From: Apostichopus japonicus
Lineage: Eukaryota > Echinodermata > Holothuroidea > Aspidochirotida > Stichopodidae
NCBI RefSeq assembly: GCF_037975245.1
Contig: NC_092576.1
Location: forward strand, 27,415,611-27,479,610
DNA: 64,000 bases
Direction: 5' to 3'
The translations under genes and the position numbers were made by a program. Each line of letters starts with the position of its first letter. Position 1 is the stretch's first letter. Below the pieces are notes generated by a model. It did no database searches and had not been told where the DNA came from. It was given only the letters and a program-made list of their open reading frames with translations. Of this stretch, positions 44,175 through 59,300 are shown piece after piece.

Positions 44175-47100
44175 ATATATATCATTAGTTTCATGCGACC
44201 GCAATTGAAAATCCATTGTGCGATGTTTCTATAATTTCCAACTTCTCTATGTTAGTAACTCTGTTTATGTATGATTTCACAGTTCATAGCATTGATATTG
44301 ATGCTACATTTTACTTTCATTTAATGTATACAAGATATGAATGTATAGTAGACACGAAAATACAATAGGAAGCAGAATTACAGAATAAGACACAAAGTAA
44401 ATGTTTATATCTAGATAGAGGTAAGATTCCTTCAATGTCTTCATTATGTTATATTTATGCTATTTTATTCTAGATTTAATTTATTCATTCATTTGATTTT
44501 GTTTTTATTACATTTAGAGTACAAAGAGTTGGTATGAAGAGTACACAGTATAGGCAATATGAAAGGTAGTTTACTAATAACACTTGAGAGCTTTAAAAGT
44601 AAAATACTCCCCGAATGAAAAGCACAAAAGAAAATGAAGCAAAGAAACTACACTTAAATAATCAACGCAAAAACAACATCCCACCGTACCACCTCCACCA
44701 ATTTGTGAACATCACGCTGAGTTTGTTTTGGCCCTTAGAAAGTATAACCGACAAGTGCTGATGAATAGTATTCGAACAGACTAGCCATAAAACTCACATC
44801 TGGTATTTCGTCTCTTCTGAGGCAAACATCGTGAAGAATTTGGACAAGAGTCTGAAGACAGGCCTTGACATAGTAACAATCCTGGATATCATACATTAAG
44901 GCAGGGTTATTCAGGATAAATGTCCACAAACCCCTTGGCAACCTTCTCGGAAAGGAGATGGTAATAATAAAAAAAAGCAAATATAACCTAAAACAATATC
45001 ATTAATGTTACATGTTAGAACTATTATCTACAATACATGATGTTATCATTAATTCATCAAATAATGAAAGATTTTGAACTATTTTGAATAAGCTGACATG
45101 TTAAAATACTAGAGTTTATCTAACATAAAAATACCCATGCATTATTTTAAGTTTGAATACAATGGAGCAGAGGTTGGTTAACATTGACGGATCTGTATTT
45201 TATTTCTACACTAGCTCAATTTATATCTTAATAGATAATTGTCGCTGAGTCAAGTTCAGCATTTGACACGCTGATGAAAATATGAAGGAATGTAGCTTAA
45301 CAAAAATACAACTCGGTAAATGCGTAACTTACAGATAGTCTTTCCATTTTTGTGCCAAATTGTGTGTTTCCAAATTATTGGCTTCGCAGTCGAATAAATC
45401 AAAGATTTGCTTGATTGCATATGGTACGTCTTCGGGGTTGGTTGTCATAAATATATTCAACATTTTATCCACGTATTCTTGAATGGCGATCTGTAATAAC
45501 AAATTCGTTATCTCTTGCGACAGTTTACTCGCAAAATATACTAGTTAATAAATGTCTTCAGGTCTTCCTTAGTAATTTTATTATGAAAAATCTGAGATGT
45601 TGCGGTGGGTTACATAGTTGCAAAGGTCCCCAGATAAGTGCTTTCGCGTGCACCGCCCAGCGGAACTAAACGTCACTGCCACAAACGGGTACCGCGTAAA
45701 GGTTACATCCTCCGCAGTAAACAAACAATATTAACAAAATCTCCAGTGGTTGGTTGTGTAAAGTTGACCGTTTGATAGGCGCGGATGTGTTCCGTTACGT
45801 TCAAAAAGATAACCTTAGATCGATAAACTTTAATAATTTTTGATTGCATTTGGTTTATCCGTGTATGTGCATTATAATTTAGAGAAAAGTAAAACCGATC
45901 GATTTTATGTTTACTTTAACATATGTGAATAAGATATATTCTTCCTTCCATGCAATGTTCAATACAGAACAGTTCTCTGCGATACGATTATGCAATTAAT
46001 TTTGCAGGATTTTATTTACGATACCTATGTATTCATTATTGAAGGGTTTCAGACAGACCGGTCGAAAGAACCGCGATGGCGGGTTTTGTCTGCAACTGTA
46101 TTATTTAAAGACGTTGCAAATCTATGTCGAGTTTTCCTTGGAAAAGAATCACTGATGTTCAGGAAAATGTAATTGTTGAATGAATATAAATGGTTCATGA
46201 CGGATCTCTTTTAATACGGGTTAATCTGTAATTTATGTCAGCTTATGTTTCTGTTGACGAAAAAAATCAACAAGGCCTTTTATTTGTCAATCCATCGGGA
46301 TCACGATAATCATTTTCTTGGCAGAGATGGTTAATATACAGGGTTACGATAGATGACATATGGTGACAGCTTCACGGATTGGTTGCTAAGCTAAGCAATA
46401 TTCTCCAATCTTTCGCAGACCACGGCATCCTTTAACAAAACACTTTGCAATGTTGACTTTTATTTACTCTCTGAAATGGTTTTCAGCCGCACGGGTTAAC
46501 CTTAACAGTTGGAAACATCGATTGGGGATATCCTTGGTTTACCAGGGCAAAAAGTCAAATAGTTTATATCATGTGTTCGGGATGTAAAGAAAAACTATCG
46601 TTGTTATTACCTTTGTTGCTGGAAGATACGAGAGAACACTTTCATCTACCGGTGTTTGATGAGAGTCCTTTTCCAGTTTAGCAGATGCGGTAAAAATATC
46701 ATCATCTTTTTCCTATAGATAAGGCAGATAAAAATAGAGTCTCGCAAGTTTTGGGCAATATGAATTTTGTTTGACATTTTAGTATGACCTACCACGACAA
46801 GAGAGATTTGATCAAATAAGAATCAAATAAGGATATTTGTTATACTTCGATATAATAATTAACCAACCTCGGTTACGTTCCAGTATATCGGTACAGAAAA
46901 TGGGCTCCACCAGATGGAGTCAATAATGATGATCGTTTTGATCAACTTCGTATTTAAGTGATTGCGGTTACGCATCTGAGAGCAAGCGTGTGTCATGTGA
47001 AAGTATTTATCAGATCATGCCGTTACGATATCATAAAAATAATATACTTTGTTTATTGATCATTAATCTTACAATATAATATATCACATGAACCGCCTTT

Positions 47101-49861
47101 TCAACTGAACATGCTAACACCAGCATATCCCTTGTATACAGTAATAGTAAATCAATTAGTAGAAAATATAAACAAGGACAAATTATAAGTTAGAAAAGGT
47201 TTTTTTTTCCAGATGTAAAAAAAAAAATCTTACAAGATGCCAAAGCCAAAGTTTTGAATTCGTTTGAACCCATTCGTAGATATCTTCAGTGTCATCTAGT
47301 GGAGGTAAGCAAAATAATAAACTACTAATAACTTAATCAGTTACTAAGAAAAGAGAGAGAGAGAGAGAGTTACTGCTGCAATGGGTCGAACTTTCTAAAA
47401 GTATTAATAACAGACGAATTGATGTAATAAAACCAATAGCCCGTTATCCTGTGTGCATGTGTCGATAAACGAATTAAAAATCAAGATTAAAAGACACCTT
47501 TTTCTGAAGGGTGGCGATAGTCAACGACATCATCAGCGACATGTCGTGGAATTTTCGCGGTGTTTGGCATGGCTGCAAATGCAAGAAAAGAAAGTGCGGT
47601 ATATTGACAACTAACATACTTCAAGAGATGGGTAAGTTAACTAAGGTCATTGTGAATCTGTTCTCTTATTTATGGATGTTACGGTATTGTGGTAAGTTAC
47701 CATTGTCGGGTAGGATGTATCCCTCATCATCCATTAGCTGCTCTGCTCCTGTCACGCTGCTCACAGTTGCTGCACCTGTGTTAGAATGATAAGACGTTTG
47801 ATCAATGTTAAAATAATAAGTTGAAAACCCAGTAGTTTGATATAAGAAATGTTTACTTTAACTTACCGAAAAGTAAATCTAATTCTTCATATAACAACTT
47901 AAAACTAATTGAATGCACAGTTTTAATACTCCCATAAAGAAAACCCGTACGGGTTTTACGAAGAATAAACAAATTGTGTAGTTTCCTCAAAATCTTTGAA
48001 ATATCACTTTGTCTATGGAATCTACAATTGAGATAATGAAACTATTTGACAATTAATCCGGCCCTGCTTGAATGTATGTTTGAGAAAAAAGTCGGAGATT
48101 AAAATTTCGTGTGTTAAAGGCCTAGACGGTGGTAATACAATTCATGTTAATAATTAAATACCGTTTGGAGGTAAATACTGATCAGCCCCGACAAAATGAA
48201 ACTAAAAAATAAATTATAAAGTAAACGTAACCATCACTTTAAGTGTTAATGAGAGACCTGCGATGAACAACTCCTTCAAACATGTAGTAAGTAGAATCGT
48301 TCTCTTTTTGGATTGAAAGTAGTGTCAGGAGCTACTATATTGTAAAATTGTGATTCATAGTGCCACAAAGAGAGGAAACCTTCCACGTTCCTCTTCTGTT
48401 TTTCGTTTTGTTTGATATTGATCAATTGGTCTTTTTTTTCAAATTTGTTTGTAAAGGAACACATACACTGTAAATTAACTGCGTCAAGATGAAATATAAA
48501 ATGTTATTATAGCATGTGTTTGTGAAACTTGTTCTCTATCGCAAATGACAATATTGATCTTTGTGTGTCTCCCAATTAAAGTGGAATGCAAATAAAAAAG
48601 GGAATAAACTCCTTTATAACAAAACATACTTACCAGTTGGTTTAAGTTGGCGGACGGTTTCGAGGGGACGGGCATATGTATAGTCATAAACCGGTTCACT
48701 CGTGTAATTTCCTGAGGCTGTGGGTAAATTGTTATTAAACGAAACTCAGCAGGTCGCCGAATTGTTGGTTAAAGCATGTTATAAACAAGTCGTACTAACA
48801 AACTACTGACGGGAGTTTTGTGTTTTCAACTATTTGTAACAACCGTCACCCCTTTGCAGACTCATAACATAAAATTTGTAATTACAACATGAGCTCAATG
48901 TTTAAATACGTAATTAGTTGAAGAGAGCCTCGATGTAATGCTATTATGATTTCTCATCATATGTAATTTTTGGATCCCATTGGAGATTAACTCAAATATC
49001 GAAATGGCGTTATCATATTACTAGAACATTTCAAACTGAATCAATCTACCTTTATTTCCTCCGTCAGTTGCTGGTATTATGTTGTTATCTTCTCTCAGTA
49101 TTAATTCTACGCAATCGCCATCTTTTATCTGAGAGGACCAAAATGCATAATGACACATATCATACCTCAACATATGTTTTTTTTGGGGGGGGGGGGGGGT
49201 TGGGAGGGGGGTAGTAATTACTGGGAGGGAGAGTCACATATCTCAACGGAGTAACCGGTGCTGTGGCCGAGTAGATAAAGGCGGTGGCATTTGATTTGAA
49301 GAAATGAAGCTTAGCAATCGGGAGGTGGGGTTTTGTCATCAAAAAGCAATCTACGGTTTCTGAATTGAAAAGAGTCCAAATGAGTTAAAATGTTGAATTT
49401 GAAGCCCCCGACGTGTAAATTGTAATCCATAAGCCTTTGCTGGTTTCTCTCACATTTGAGGTCGTTTGAGCGTCGTACAAATAACCGCTGAATATTACTG
49501 TTATTATTATTATTTATGAATATAGGTTCCGTATAATCGAATTGTCTAATACAGATGATGACGTTACATATTTCATATTTCCATTGATACATACTTATTT
49601 TACAAATGTATTACTCGACTCAAATGTTACCTCATACAATTATAGTCAAAGTGATCATAAATGCAATTTGCTTATACATTGTCTAAAGATAGAGAATTTC
49701 GTCGTCTGTAATTAAGAAATGTGCAACTCATTACGATTTTCATTTATATATATATTCATTTTTCTTTGTCGTTTACCTCCATTGCATTAACACACACACA
49801 CATATATATATACACATTTATATACATACATGTATATATATACATATATATATATACATAT

Positions 49862-49903
<42 letters not shown>

Positions 49904-50287
49904 TCTCGAAATTCCAAATCATTTGTGATTCCTAAAGCCGGATCTCGAAAGAGATCGTTATATATATATCTCTTTCGAGATCCGGCTTTAGGAATCACAA
50001 ATGATTTCGAGTTGGTTAGCATCATGTTTGATCTCTAGAGTAAGGCAAAATATGTCACCAAAAACAGAACTAGTATTGTTCGATTCAGGTGACAAACGCC
50101 TACAGTGGAATTGCGACCTTCCTTACCGGTTTCGAAACTCTGGACATACAATCAGCGTCCATAGCCTAGTGGTTAGGGTGTTCGCGTACAGAGCGGAAGG
50201 CCCGTGGTTCGAATCCCGGTGGAGGCTGAAAGTTTTTTCACTGTTCTTGATTTTCCAACTCATAACGATTTTCATTTATATATATAC

Positions 50288-50336
<49 letters not shown>

Positions 50337-53300
50337 TAGATATCATTAATGAGCGGAGAACATTTTTTGTACAGCATTCGATGTGTACGAAATGATGCAT
50401 TTGTATTTTATTTCATGTAACAACGATAATGCTTGTTAGGTTTTAAATTATCAAATTTAACCTTACCTTGTAATCTGACAAGGTACTCAATTTCCTCCAT
50501 CCATTTTGGAGATTTGTAATGCCTTTATCAGTCAATGATTGCTTCGCAGTTTCTTTTCGATGCCATACTTTGTATAAGAAGAGATTACAAAAAGGTATTT
50601 TGTCCATCGTCAAAGCATGGATGTCTCAAGTTGGTGCGTAACTGATTTCACTTACAAGGTTCAAGAATCTAACAATGAAAACAATCTTTTACAGCAAATG
50701 AATGCTTCATTCTATCTTATCGTTTTTGTAGCTTGGTAGCGAAATACAATGCTTTCATCATATATGTGGTTAACCATTCAGGAGAATATTATAAATAAGT
50801 GAAATTGATAGTTTTCAATATTCAAGCAACCGTATAACCGTTGACTACAGACAAACTACAGACATGCTTTTGTTTTAATGCAAGCTTTTCAAATGACAGA
50901 GTACTACCGGTCTTTTTCACAGGAAAATAATTTCTATTTTGTCTTTCTTTTAATGAAAAAAATAATAAAAGAACCGGAATCCGAATGAACATTAACTTGT
51001 AACCTCGCGGAGTTGTACATTTAATTTTAACCAAGTAGTGCTTGGTAAGTATAATCTGACAGCAGTTCGAACGTCGGATCTGCTTTTACTTGTATATAAA
51101 AAGGCCAAACTTTGCTTGCAAAAAGCTTCTCTATTACTGTTTTGGCTTAAATAATAGTGAAAGCCCTAGCTACACAGTGGACGCAATGTATTCCGTATTT
51201 TATAACAAACTAATGGTTCGATGGTTAAACGCACGCAATCCTTCCTGAGGTTGCTGGTCTAGAATACAGCTTAACAGTTAATAATGTATTTGCTTGTTAG
51301 TAATATTTTTACACTTTGTTACCAGTTTTCTGTTGTTTAGTCTTGTACAATACAGTTAAAGGAAATTTCTTAATTTCCATCTGCAATCTCTAATCGAACA
51401 CATGATGCATAGATGTGTTACGTTCTCGGCAAAACACAAAACAAAAAGTTTATACAAAATGATCTACGTTTTACATATTAAAGGATCATTCTGTAAGTAT
51501 TCTCTTACCAAGATCAAAATACTCAGGAAGCGGATGTGTGGAGTAGATTTGATTCAGAAAGAAATGATCCAAAATTTTTCCCTTCACTTGAGAGATAGTA
51601 TCAGTATCAAGAAACGTTAACGTCACCAATCGTTCGTCTTTAACTTTAAAGAGAACTTGGAGAACCTAAAAAATGTCAATATTAACTCTGTTAAAACTTT
51701 TTGTTTCAGTGAAAAAATCGATATAGTTACGATATAATAACTTTTAGGGGATATTTTGACACTAAAAACTGAAAGAGCCGTGCGTGTGTTTTGTGGGAAG
51801 TGTAGGTTTGCGGAGCGGGCGGGGCGAGTGGGTTGATATGGGATTCTTCGTTCGAGACATTTTAGTTCGCGAACAATGTAATAATGATGCAACTTAATAA
51901 AGCATAATATGAAACAAAATGTCATGGAGTACCTATGTATCATACAATAACTTTCTTCCCGTCAGGTGTAGGCTCTTATGGACTTTAAAACGATTTACTT
52001 TTGCTGCAAATTGCTACAACTTTCTGAGCCACACAAGAAAAGTTTCAACCCCGTGCTTTTAAGGATTGCGTTGCTAGTAAGGATGGCTAATGAACAAAAA
52101 ATGATTTCATCAACTCATTCCACTAGACACAATCGTTCAAAACGTGCTTCAAATTTTATTGAGCTTACCATTTCATTGTATTGAATGTGTGAGAGCAACA
52201 GGTTTTGGTCATTTATTGAAAATTGTGATTTGCCGGTAAGAGCGTCGATTGGTCCCATCTCAGTAATAATCTTGATAGCGTAACTTAGCTCGAGGACCGA
52301 GCTTCCAACCTTTCCCTGTCAAACGACGTGATCAAAATAGGTAAGGCAGATATGGAAAAAGTTTCTTTTTTAACGTTAGATTTTGGACGATATTTGCGGA
52401 ATGGCAGCGTGGATGCATGGTTGTATATATGAAGATAACACAAGGAGAAACAAACCCATACCATGTAACCATAGAGGCTGACAAAAATCCAATTTGACAA
52501 AAGCATGTCGTGTAAGTTGCCTTCGCTGAAAGATAGACAGAAATAATATTGTAAACATGTGGCATTAGAATATTAACAAAACTATATATTTATGTTACAA
52601 TCATTTTGTTGTTAATTTTCCTGAATTGACTAAATGTTGTGCTCCTTTTTCTTTACTGAGAGACCTCTTACAATATACCTAATTGTAGTCGTATTACATA
52701 TTCTGTCTGTTGATACAAATATCGTTACAATTGAATTTCTATTTGCCTCAATGGATCAATGCACCAATAAGTCTTTTGTTTTTAAACGATATGACGGTAA
52801 TTCAAATATGAGATGAAAAGTTTGACTCCCGTTGAAATACCTTTGAAATAAGCCATTGTATTTTGGTACTCGGGTCCTGCCTGTTTCGTGAATGTGCTGT
52901 TTAAAAAATCTTAATGATGTAGTCAATATGAGAAAGAAAGAAAAAAACATTAAATTTATAGCCAACATGGTCACGTTTAACGAGGTATAGAAACGCTCAA
53001 TTTGTTACATGAAGAAAACATTGTACACATTACACATATATACTAATTGAATAATTCATGTCAATAACATATGCAACCCGTGTGGTAGATCTTTCAAACT
53101 CACAAAGAAAGTCCCCTTAACCTATCGAGAACAAAAGCAAAATCAGCGATCCATCGAAATAAATCAAGAGGGCAATTACGATAACATAAATTAATAGCCA
53201 TTAAATATTATAACTACCAATCACATAGTTTCCTGAATCTTAGGTCGTAGTTCTTGGATATTTATCATATCATACACTCACTGTTAGACTTTGACCTATA

Positions 53301-56300
53301 TTCGGCAATCATCGTTGTCGCTGAGTCGACATGGTCATATTTCATTGGCAGTTCTTTCGATGTCCAAATATAACCGTTCATAGAGTTCGAATACTAATTG
53401 AGAATTTTGTCGAGAAGGCTTATAAACTACAATATCTCATCATGATAACTGATGCTTAAATAATAAAACTATTCTCTGTTTCTGACAAAAAAGAAAGGAA
53501 GAGGAAAAGAAAGAGAAACATCACTTACTCTGTTAAAGTAGCAAGTTTGTCGTCTAAAACTAGACTCATGGTTATGTGAGATGCAATATTAGCTCTGTAA
53601 TAAAGGTGGAAAGGTCAAGAAATGGACACAATTATACTCATGGAAGGGAAGTGTTTTTCAACTAAATATATATTGATCCCTATGCAGAAGTTGTTGCTTG
53701 TATAAGTGGTAAAATATCTGAAGGTATCTGTTTCTGCTTTCAAGAATCATGTATCTATAGGCTAATGCTACCTAAATCCGAAAAATGCTAACAATACAAT
53801 TGCCACTTACTACGAGATCACTAATAGTATAATAAATATATTAATAACTTAAAACTTAGATAATATGTACATGATATATATCTCCTTTACATGCCCACAC
53901 TACAAAAGAAAATAGCAAATTCGTGACTGCCAAGACTTATTTTACATCTATATATAGCTTTCGGTCTGTACTTTAATCCAATCTTCACGTATGAGTTTCC
54001 ATATTCCTGCATGTTAATAAACTTATAGAAGGTAGTTTGTTTTATGCTGTTTTATGAAACAACACCCAAAAATAAAGAATGAATCCTTTCAGTAACCTTT
54101 CATTTACCTTTCATTTGAGTCAACACAATGTTCTTCCAAAATTGCCACCAGAAATCTCAAAAACGTTGTACTGCCCAGAAGCTTCCCAAAAGCATACATA
54201 GCTTGTCTTTCTTTTGTGTCAGGAGTCTTGAGCTATGCGGAAAGTATATAAAAGAGAAACAGTAACTGAAACTGCACACAAACCTTTGTAGAAACTAAGT
54301 ACGTATACGCAACATGAACTATTAATAGCACAGTTGTCGGCCATTTAGTTGACTGCATATATATTTTCGAATGACTCAGAATTGTGCAGTGCAGTGCAGC
54401 TAATCCTGTTTTGTTTTATGTTTAGTACTACCAATACGAACGTTTAACCCACCTGCGTAACAAATCTACTTAATATATACCTACGGAAATAGAGCGTATT
54501 CCGGTTAGTGTTAGTATCTGGAAGCGTAAAATTCATGACTTAGAAATATAAAATACATTTTACAGAGGAAATCTGATTTACCTTCATCCCTGCCTTGTAT
54601 GACAATTAAAATTATAATATAATAATATTTGAATCTGGGTGCTATTAACTAATTCTCCCTGCGTGCACTCAACGATTTCTCTTTCAATTTATTCAGATTC
54701 AGAGATTTTCGGAAAGAAAGATGCAGTAAGCAAAGTCGAAGTAAGAAGTCAACTACATTATGGTGATAGATAAAACAGCTCTACCTGAACATCGATCGTA
54801 GACGTCCGGCATTGTGGATCACTAAAACGCAGTACCTGTAAATATTCAAGAGGCGCACGGAGAGTAGTACTGGGCAGTGATGCTAAAATACCTTCTATAT
54901 TCTTTGTCGCTGTTCGGAGATTTGAGAACACTGCATGGATAAGAAAGAAAAAACATCGAAAGCTAACCAAATAAAGTCGATCGTTCAATTCTAACCAACT
55001 CATCAATTAAAGTATATTTTATGTTCTTTTTAGATGGAGTTGCATTATCAATAGAAGATTGATTACGACATTATTTAAATGCTAATTAAAGAATGCCAAT
55101 ACGTTTGCTTTTTATAAGAGAAAAACAATGAACATTTAACGTTTTGCCTTTTGAAGATCTTTGCCATATTTTGAGGAAATAACGAATGTCGAGGGTGCTA
55201 TGGAGGGTATTACTGACTTTGTAGATAAGTAGCAAACGAGTCATTCTGTTCTTAATATTGTTTCTGAAACTCAAACGTTAACTTCCAAGTTTCAGCTAAA
55301 AAGATACGTAGTAGTTTGTTCTTTTCAGATTACCAGTACACAGTAACGATCACTCATCATCCCTTATCCTGTCTATGTGTAGTATCTCTTCCATTTCCAA
55401 GGAAGCGCAATACTCACTTGACGTAATATCGTAATCATCATATGGTTGCAGTATCCAAGATAGGGGACCGTGGTTGAGAGTGGATTAAGTTGTTAGGCGT
55501 TCGAGCCCGATTTCTAGTCTTGCGAGACCTTTCGTAAAAAGTACCATTGCTACTTAAAGGTTCACTCAACTATACACATGAAATAGTGAAATATAACCAC
55601 AAAAAAGCAAAAATGGTAACCATTGAATATTATATATCAACTTTAACCTTTATTGGCACGTAAAAACCCACAGAATATTTATGAGAATTTATCTTTACTT
55701 TTGTTTTTACAAATATTATTCTTTTTAATATGATCAATTGTCTTTGCCTGTATGGTTGTCAATTCCACTTTTCCCAGTTCCTCATGCCTCTGTCACTGCA
55801 GCATCTATGAGATTGAGTAGCCAAAGTGTGACACTTGCGGTCAAGTGCTGCAGCCAGACAGAATAGAGATTATAAGAAAATCATAATTGACATACTACGA
55901 ATACCAAGAAAAAAAACCTTACTTGTTTTCATTTCCGTCTGGTACTTGGTTTTTGTTTGAAGGATCCGTGTCTCAAGTTGTGTTACTATCGCATCGTCCC
56001 GACGTTTCAGTTTCATGAAATATCTCGTTGAAATAACTGCTACGATGCTAAAAAGCAGTGACAAAGCAATGCATGCACCGACAAGGACAGCTACATGGTT
56101 GCGATAACGCAAATATCCAATATGTATTTCCAAGTTGGCATGAAGAACCTGCGGAGTAATATTGATAAATGTATTTTGATACATGAAGTACATATGGATA
56201 GGTCAATCATAACATGAAGGAAATTTGCACTTAAAGTTAATTCGAAAAAAAAAAGGGAAAATTCTTGATTCATTTCCTTTTCTCGTGATGATGAGCATTG

Positions 56301-59300
56301 TAAAAATATGTATATTTAACAGTAATTCTTTAGAATATTGATATAAAACGTGTTATGATATGATCCTAAATCTTAAAGAATTTGCTGAAGACAATTGTGC
56401 CATTACTGAGTAGATATATATAAAACTCGGATATATCTATTTATCGCTACATAGAAAATCAACTTAAATTGAGTAAGGTGATTGATATGCAGGTGCTGAT
56501 ATCGTAATCGTAATGATAAAGAGAGTGGTGGTAACGGTTATCATTAACTTCAAATTTAATTCAAATTGAATTACTTACAATGACATAAGGTAAGCCTTTG
56601 TGTTTATTATTCCCAAGGAAATCTCCGGCTGCGGGTGATCTTGCCGGAGGCTTGCAAATAATGTGACTCGACAAAAGAGTAACATTTGCGCACAATTCTG
56701 CTCCTATGTATACCGTAATATCCCCAGCTTGACTTCCAAGTGCCAGGTATTTACCCTGGTAGGGAAACAATGTTAACAATATTAACCTCAGTATAATCTC
56801 AATATTACATTTGAAACCCATTCGCCGATAATTATAACACTTTTTTTGTTAAAGAATGCCAAATCATCTTTACCAATTTAATTTAAAGTTAGAAAGTACT
56901 ACAAGTAATTTATTCATTCTCGATGATAAAGAGTCATCTCCAAAGATGACCTGTTTTAATGTTATTTAAGGTCTTCTACGTTTTTGTATACGCAAAAGGT
57001 ACTAAACAAAATAATCGGATATTTCAACAATGCGTCGTAAATGGCGTCTTTGAACAGGAAACTTAAACAACAGCTTGATATGATTTGAAGGGAGGTGCTG
57101 ATAATACGTCACTTGATGTGACAACGTCTTCTTTGTTATACGGTTATAGTTTCAATTTTTAATAGACCAGAATTAAGAGTAGATCAATTTGTTAGTTCTT
57201 GGTGTCCAGGCTCTATCTTGCAATGAGTAATTTTCATTTAAACAAAATACTGACAACCCCGTTTTCTCTCTTAACGTCTACGCATCAACGATTAAAGAAA
57301 AAATTCTTACCGATAGTTGTAGCGTTGCTTCACCGTTGTAATCGGCAACACCATCTTTAAACTTGCTGTACTCTGGATCTCTGACATACTTAAACGTATT
57401 CTCAGCTTTGTCTGACCATTGCCGGAGTTCCTTGACTCCATCCATTAAAAATCCAATGTAAACATCTTGCACAACCTCATCATTGCATGAAGCTTCTACT
57501 TCTCTACAAAACTGTGCACTTGGAGCACGACAGACCATGCGATCGAAAGTAGCATTTCTACATGGCTTCGGATAAAGACAAATTATCTTTTTGTTTAAAT
57601 TTAGTTTCCAAGCTGTATCAAAGAATGCTTTATTTTCTTATAATAATTGCAATTTCGGGTGGTGTAAAAATTAATGTACATATATTATGTTGGTGTTACT
57701 CAATTTGTGTCAATCGCTTCTAGCCAAAGTATAGATCGTTTCGCTGAATTAGTTTCGAATGATATATTTTCGAAAGATATATATAATTCATCCCAACCTA
57801 TTTTTAATACATTATTCGCTCACCTGACTTCTGTTTTGACTGTCCAGGTAGGTGATCATATTTGGTCGCTGGATGATGTGCAGGTTTTCTCCCATAACTG
57901 TGATCCAGTTACCCCCTCTGCACAAAAGTTACAATACAAAATATTATCATACCTTGCACGAACTTCAATTGACTACGGTTCACCAAGCTGATGCACGTTG
58001 CATAATTAGATTTTTGTCAATATTTTAAATAGTCTTGTTAGAATTGATTAAACGGATTTCGTACATTACTTCATCGTTGCGATATACCGTAGAGCAATTT
58101 GATTGCTCTCGAGATTATGTTCATAATGTTCATAACAACAGGGGCGGCTAAGTCAGCGATCACAGGGGCACGTGTCCCTCCTTCATATTTGCTAAAGCAA
58201 CAAAAAAAGATTCACTTTCGTAAATACGAAGTGCCCTTTTCATGACAAAGTACCCTCTTCATTTTTCAGTTATTAGTGTCCCTTTGGTATTGAGTACTGC
58301 CATTATCAAGAAACCAAATAATGGTGAACTTGTTATTAACATGTGCCCTGTAGTTGAAAAACTAAGAAAAAATCATTTACAGGTGATCTCTTGTTAAATA
58401 TGTTGTCAAATACGGAAGTGTGTGGCCACGGAAAGCCCAAAGTATCCATTTTGGCGGAATTTTTTGTGGTAACTTTGCAGTCTTCCCTTAAATCAAACTC
58501 ACATGCCCAAGCGCTCCTCAGCGCCCCCATGACTTCTCTTCCAACGCCCTACATAGCAGATAAGTATAACTTTATTATTTATTTCATTGTTTTCATTTGA
58601 TGTTTAGAGAAAATAAAACTTAATATTTGTATTTCATAATGGTATAATTTTGTGTAACCAAATGAAAACAATTAATTAGAAAATGAGAAATCTATGTCAA
58701 GTTCAGTGATTTCACTTATTGAGAAATTAGATAGGAATGGTAAGTGTAACTTTCAGTGAGAGCAGTACCCCCCCCCCACACACACACAAAGAAGAGAAGA
58801 AAAATGCCGTTAAAAGTCCGGTGATTGTTGTCGGTCTTCTCCCGATAATGTATGCAAAAAATTATCCAATGGCACAACCTTTTGAAGGTCACGTAAGGGG
58901 AAGGTGATTAGCCAATTAATAAGGTAATAGGGATAGAAAGATGTTTGCAGAATGAAACTTACGACACAATAGCCATGTTCGGATACACACTGAAGACACG
59001 TGGGTTATGTCTATAAGTAAACTTCTGATGAGCATATCTTGGATGACCGTCAAACAATATTTTCAAGATATGACCACTATTGATGGTATTTGCAACGTTT
59101 TTGCATTCTATCATTTCTGACGTCATACTGTAAAGGAAGCAAACAGATAACAATATATCAAGATCATTTTTTGCCAGAGGCTTTCAATAAAGAAGCTACT
59201 CGTTGTTGATGACAGGGGCTTTCCGAAAGAAGCCGCACTTTGTGGTAACCGTGGCTTTCTGAAATAAGCTATACTTTGTGGTGATAAACAAACAGTGGGC

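Noticed and set aside
52820-52915. Possible plexin exon with CAG acceptor and GTATTT donor (TFTKQAGPEYQNTMAYFK)
   Set aside because: The 3' phase does not fit exon 13 and the sequence does not resemble the GAP domain.
53270-53400. Possible plexin exon encoding VFELYERLYLDIERTANE or the alternative frame NGYIWTSKELPMKYD
   Set aside because: The first frame hits a stop before any donor; the second has splice sites but neither end matches the phase of neighbouring exons.
54785-54835. Short 51-base version of plexin exon 9 starting at an internal ACAG
   Set aside because: The frame is open through the site and upstream residues match the plexin juxtamembrane region, so the longer exon is preferred.
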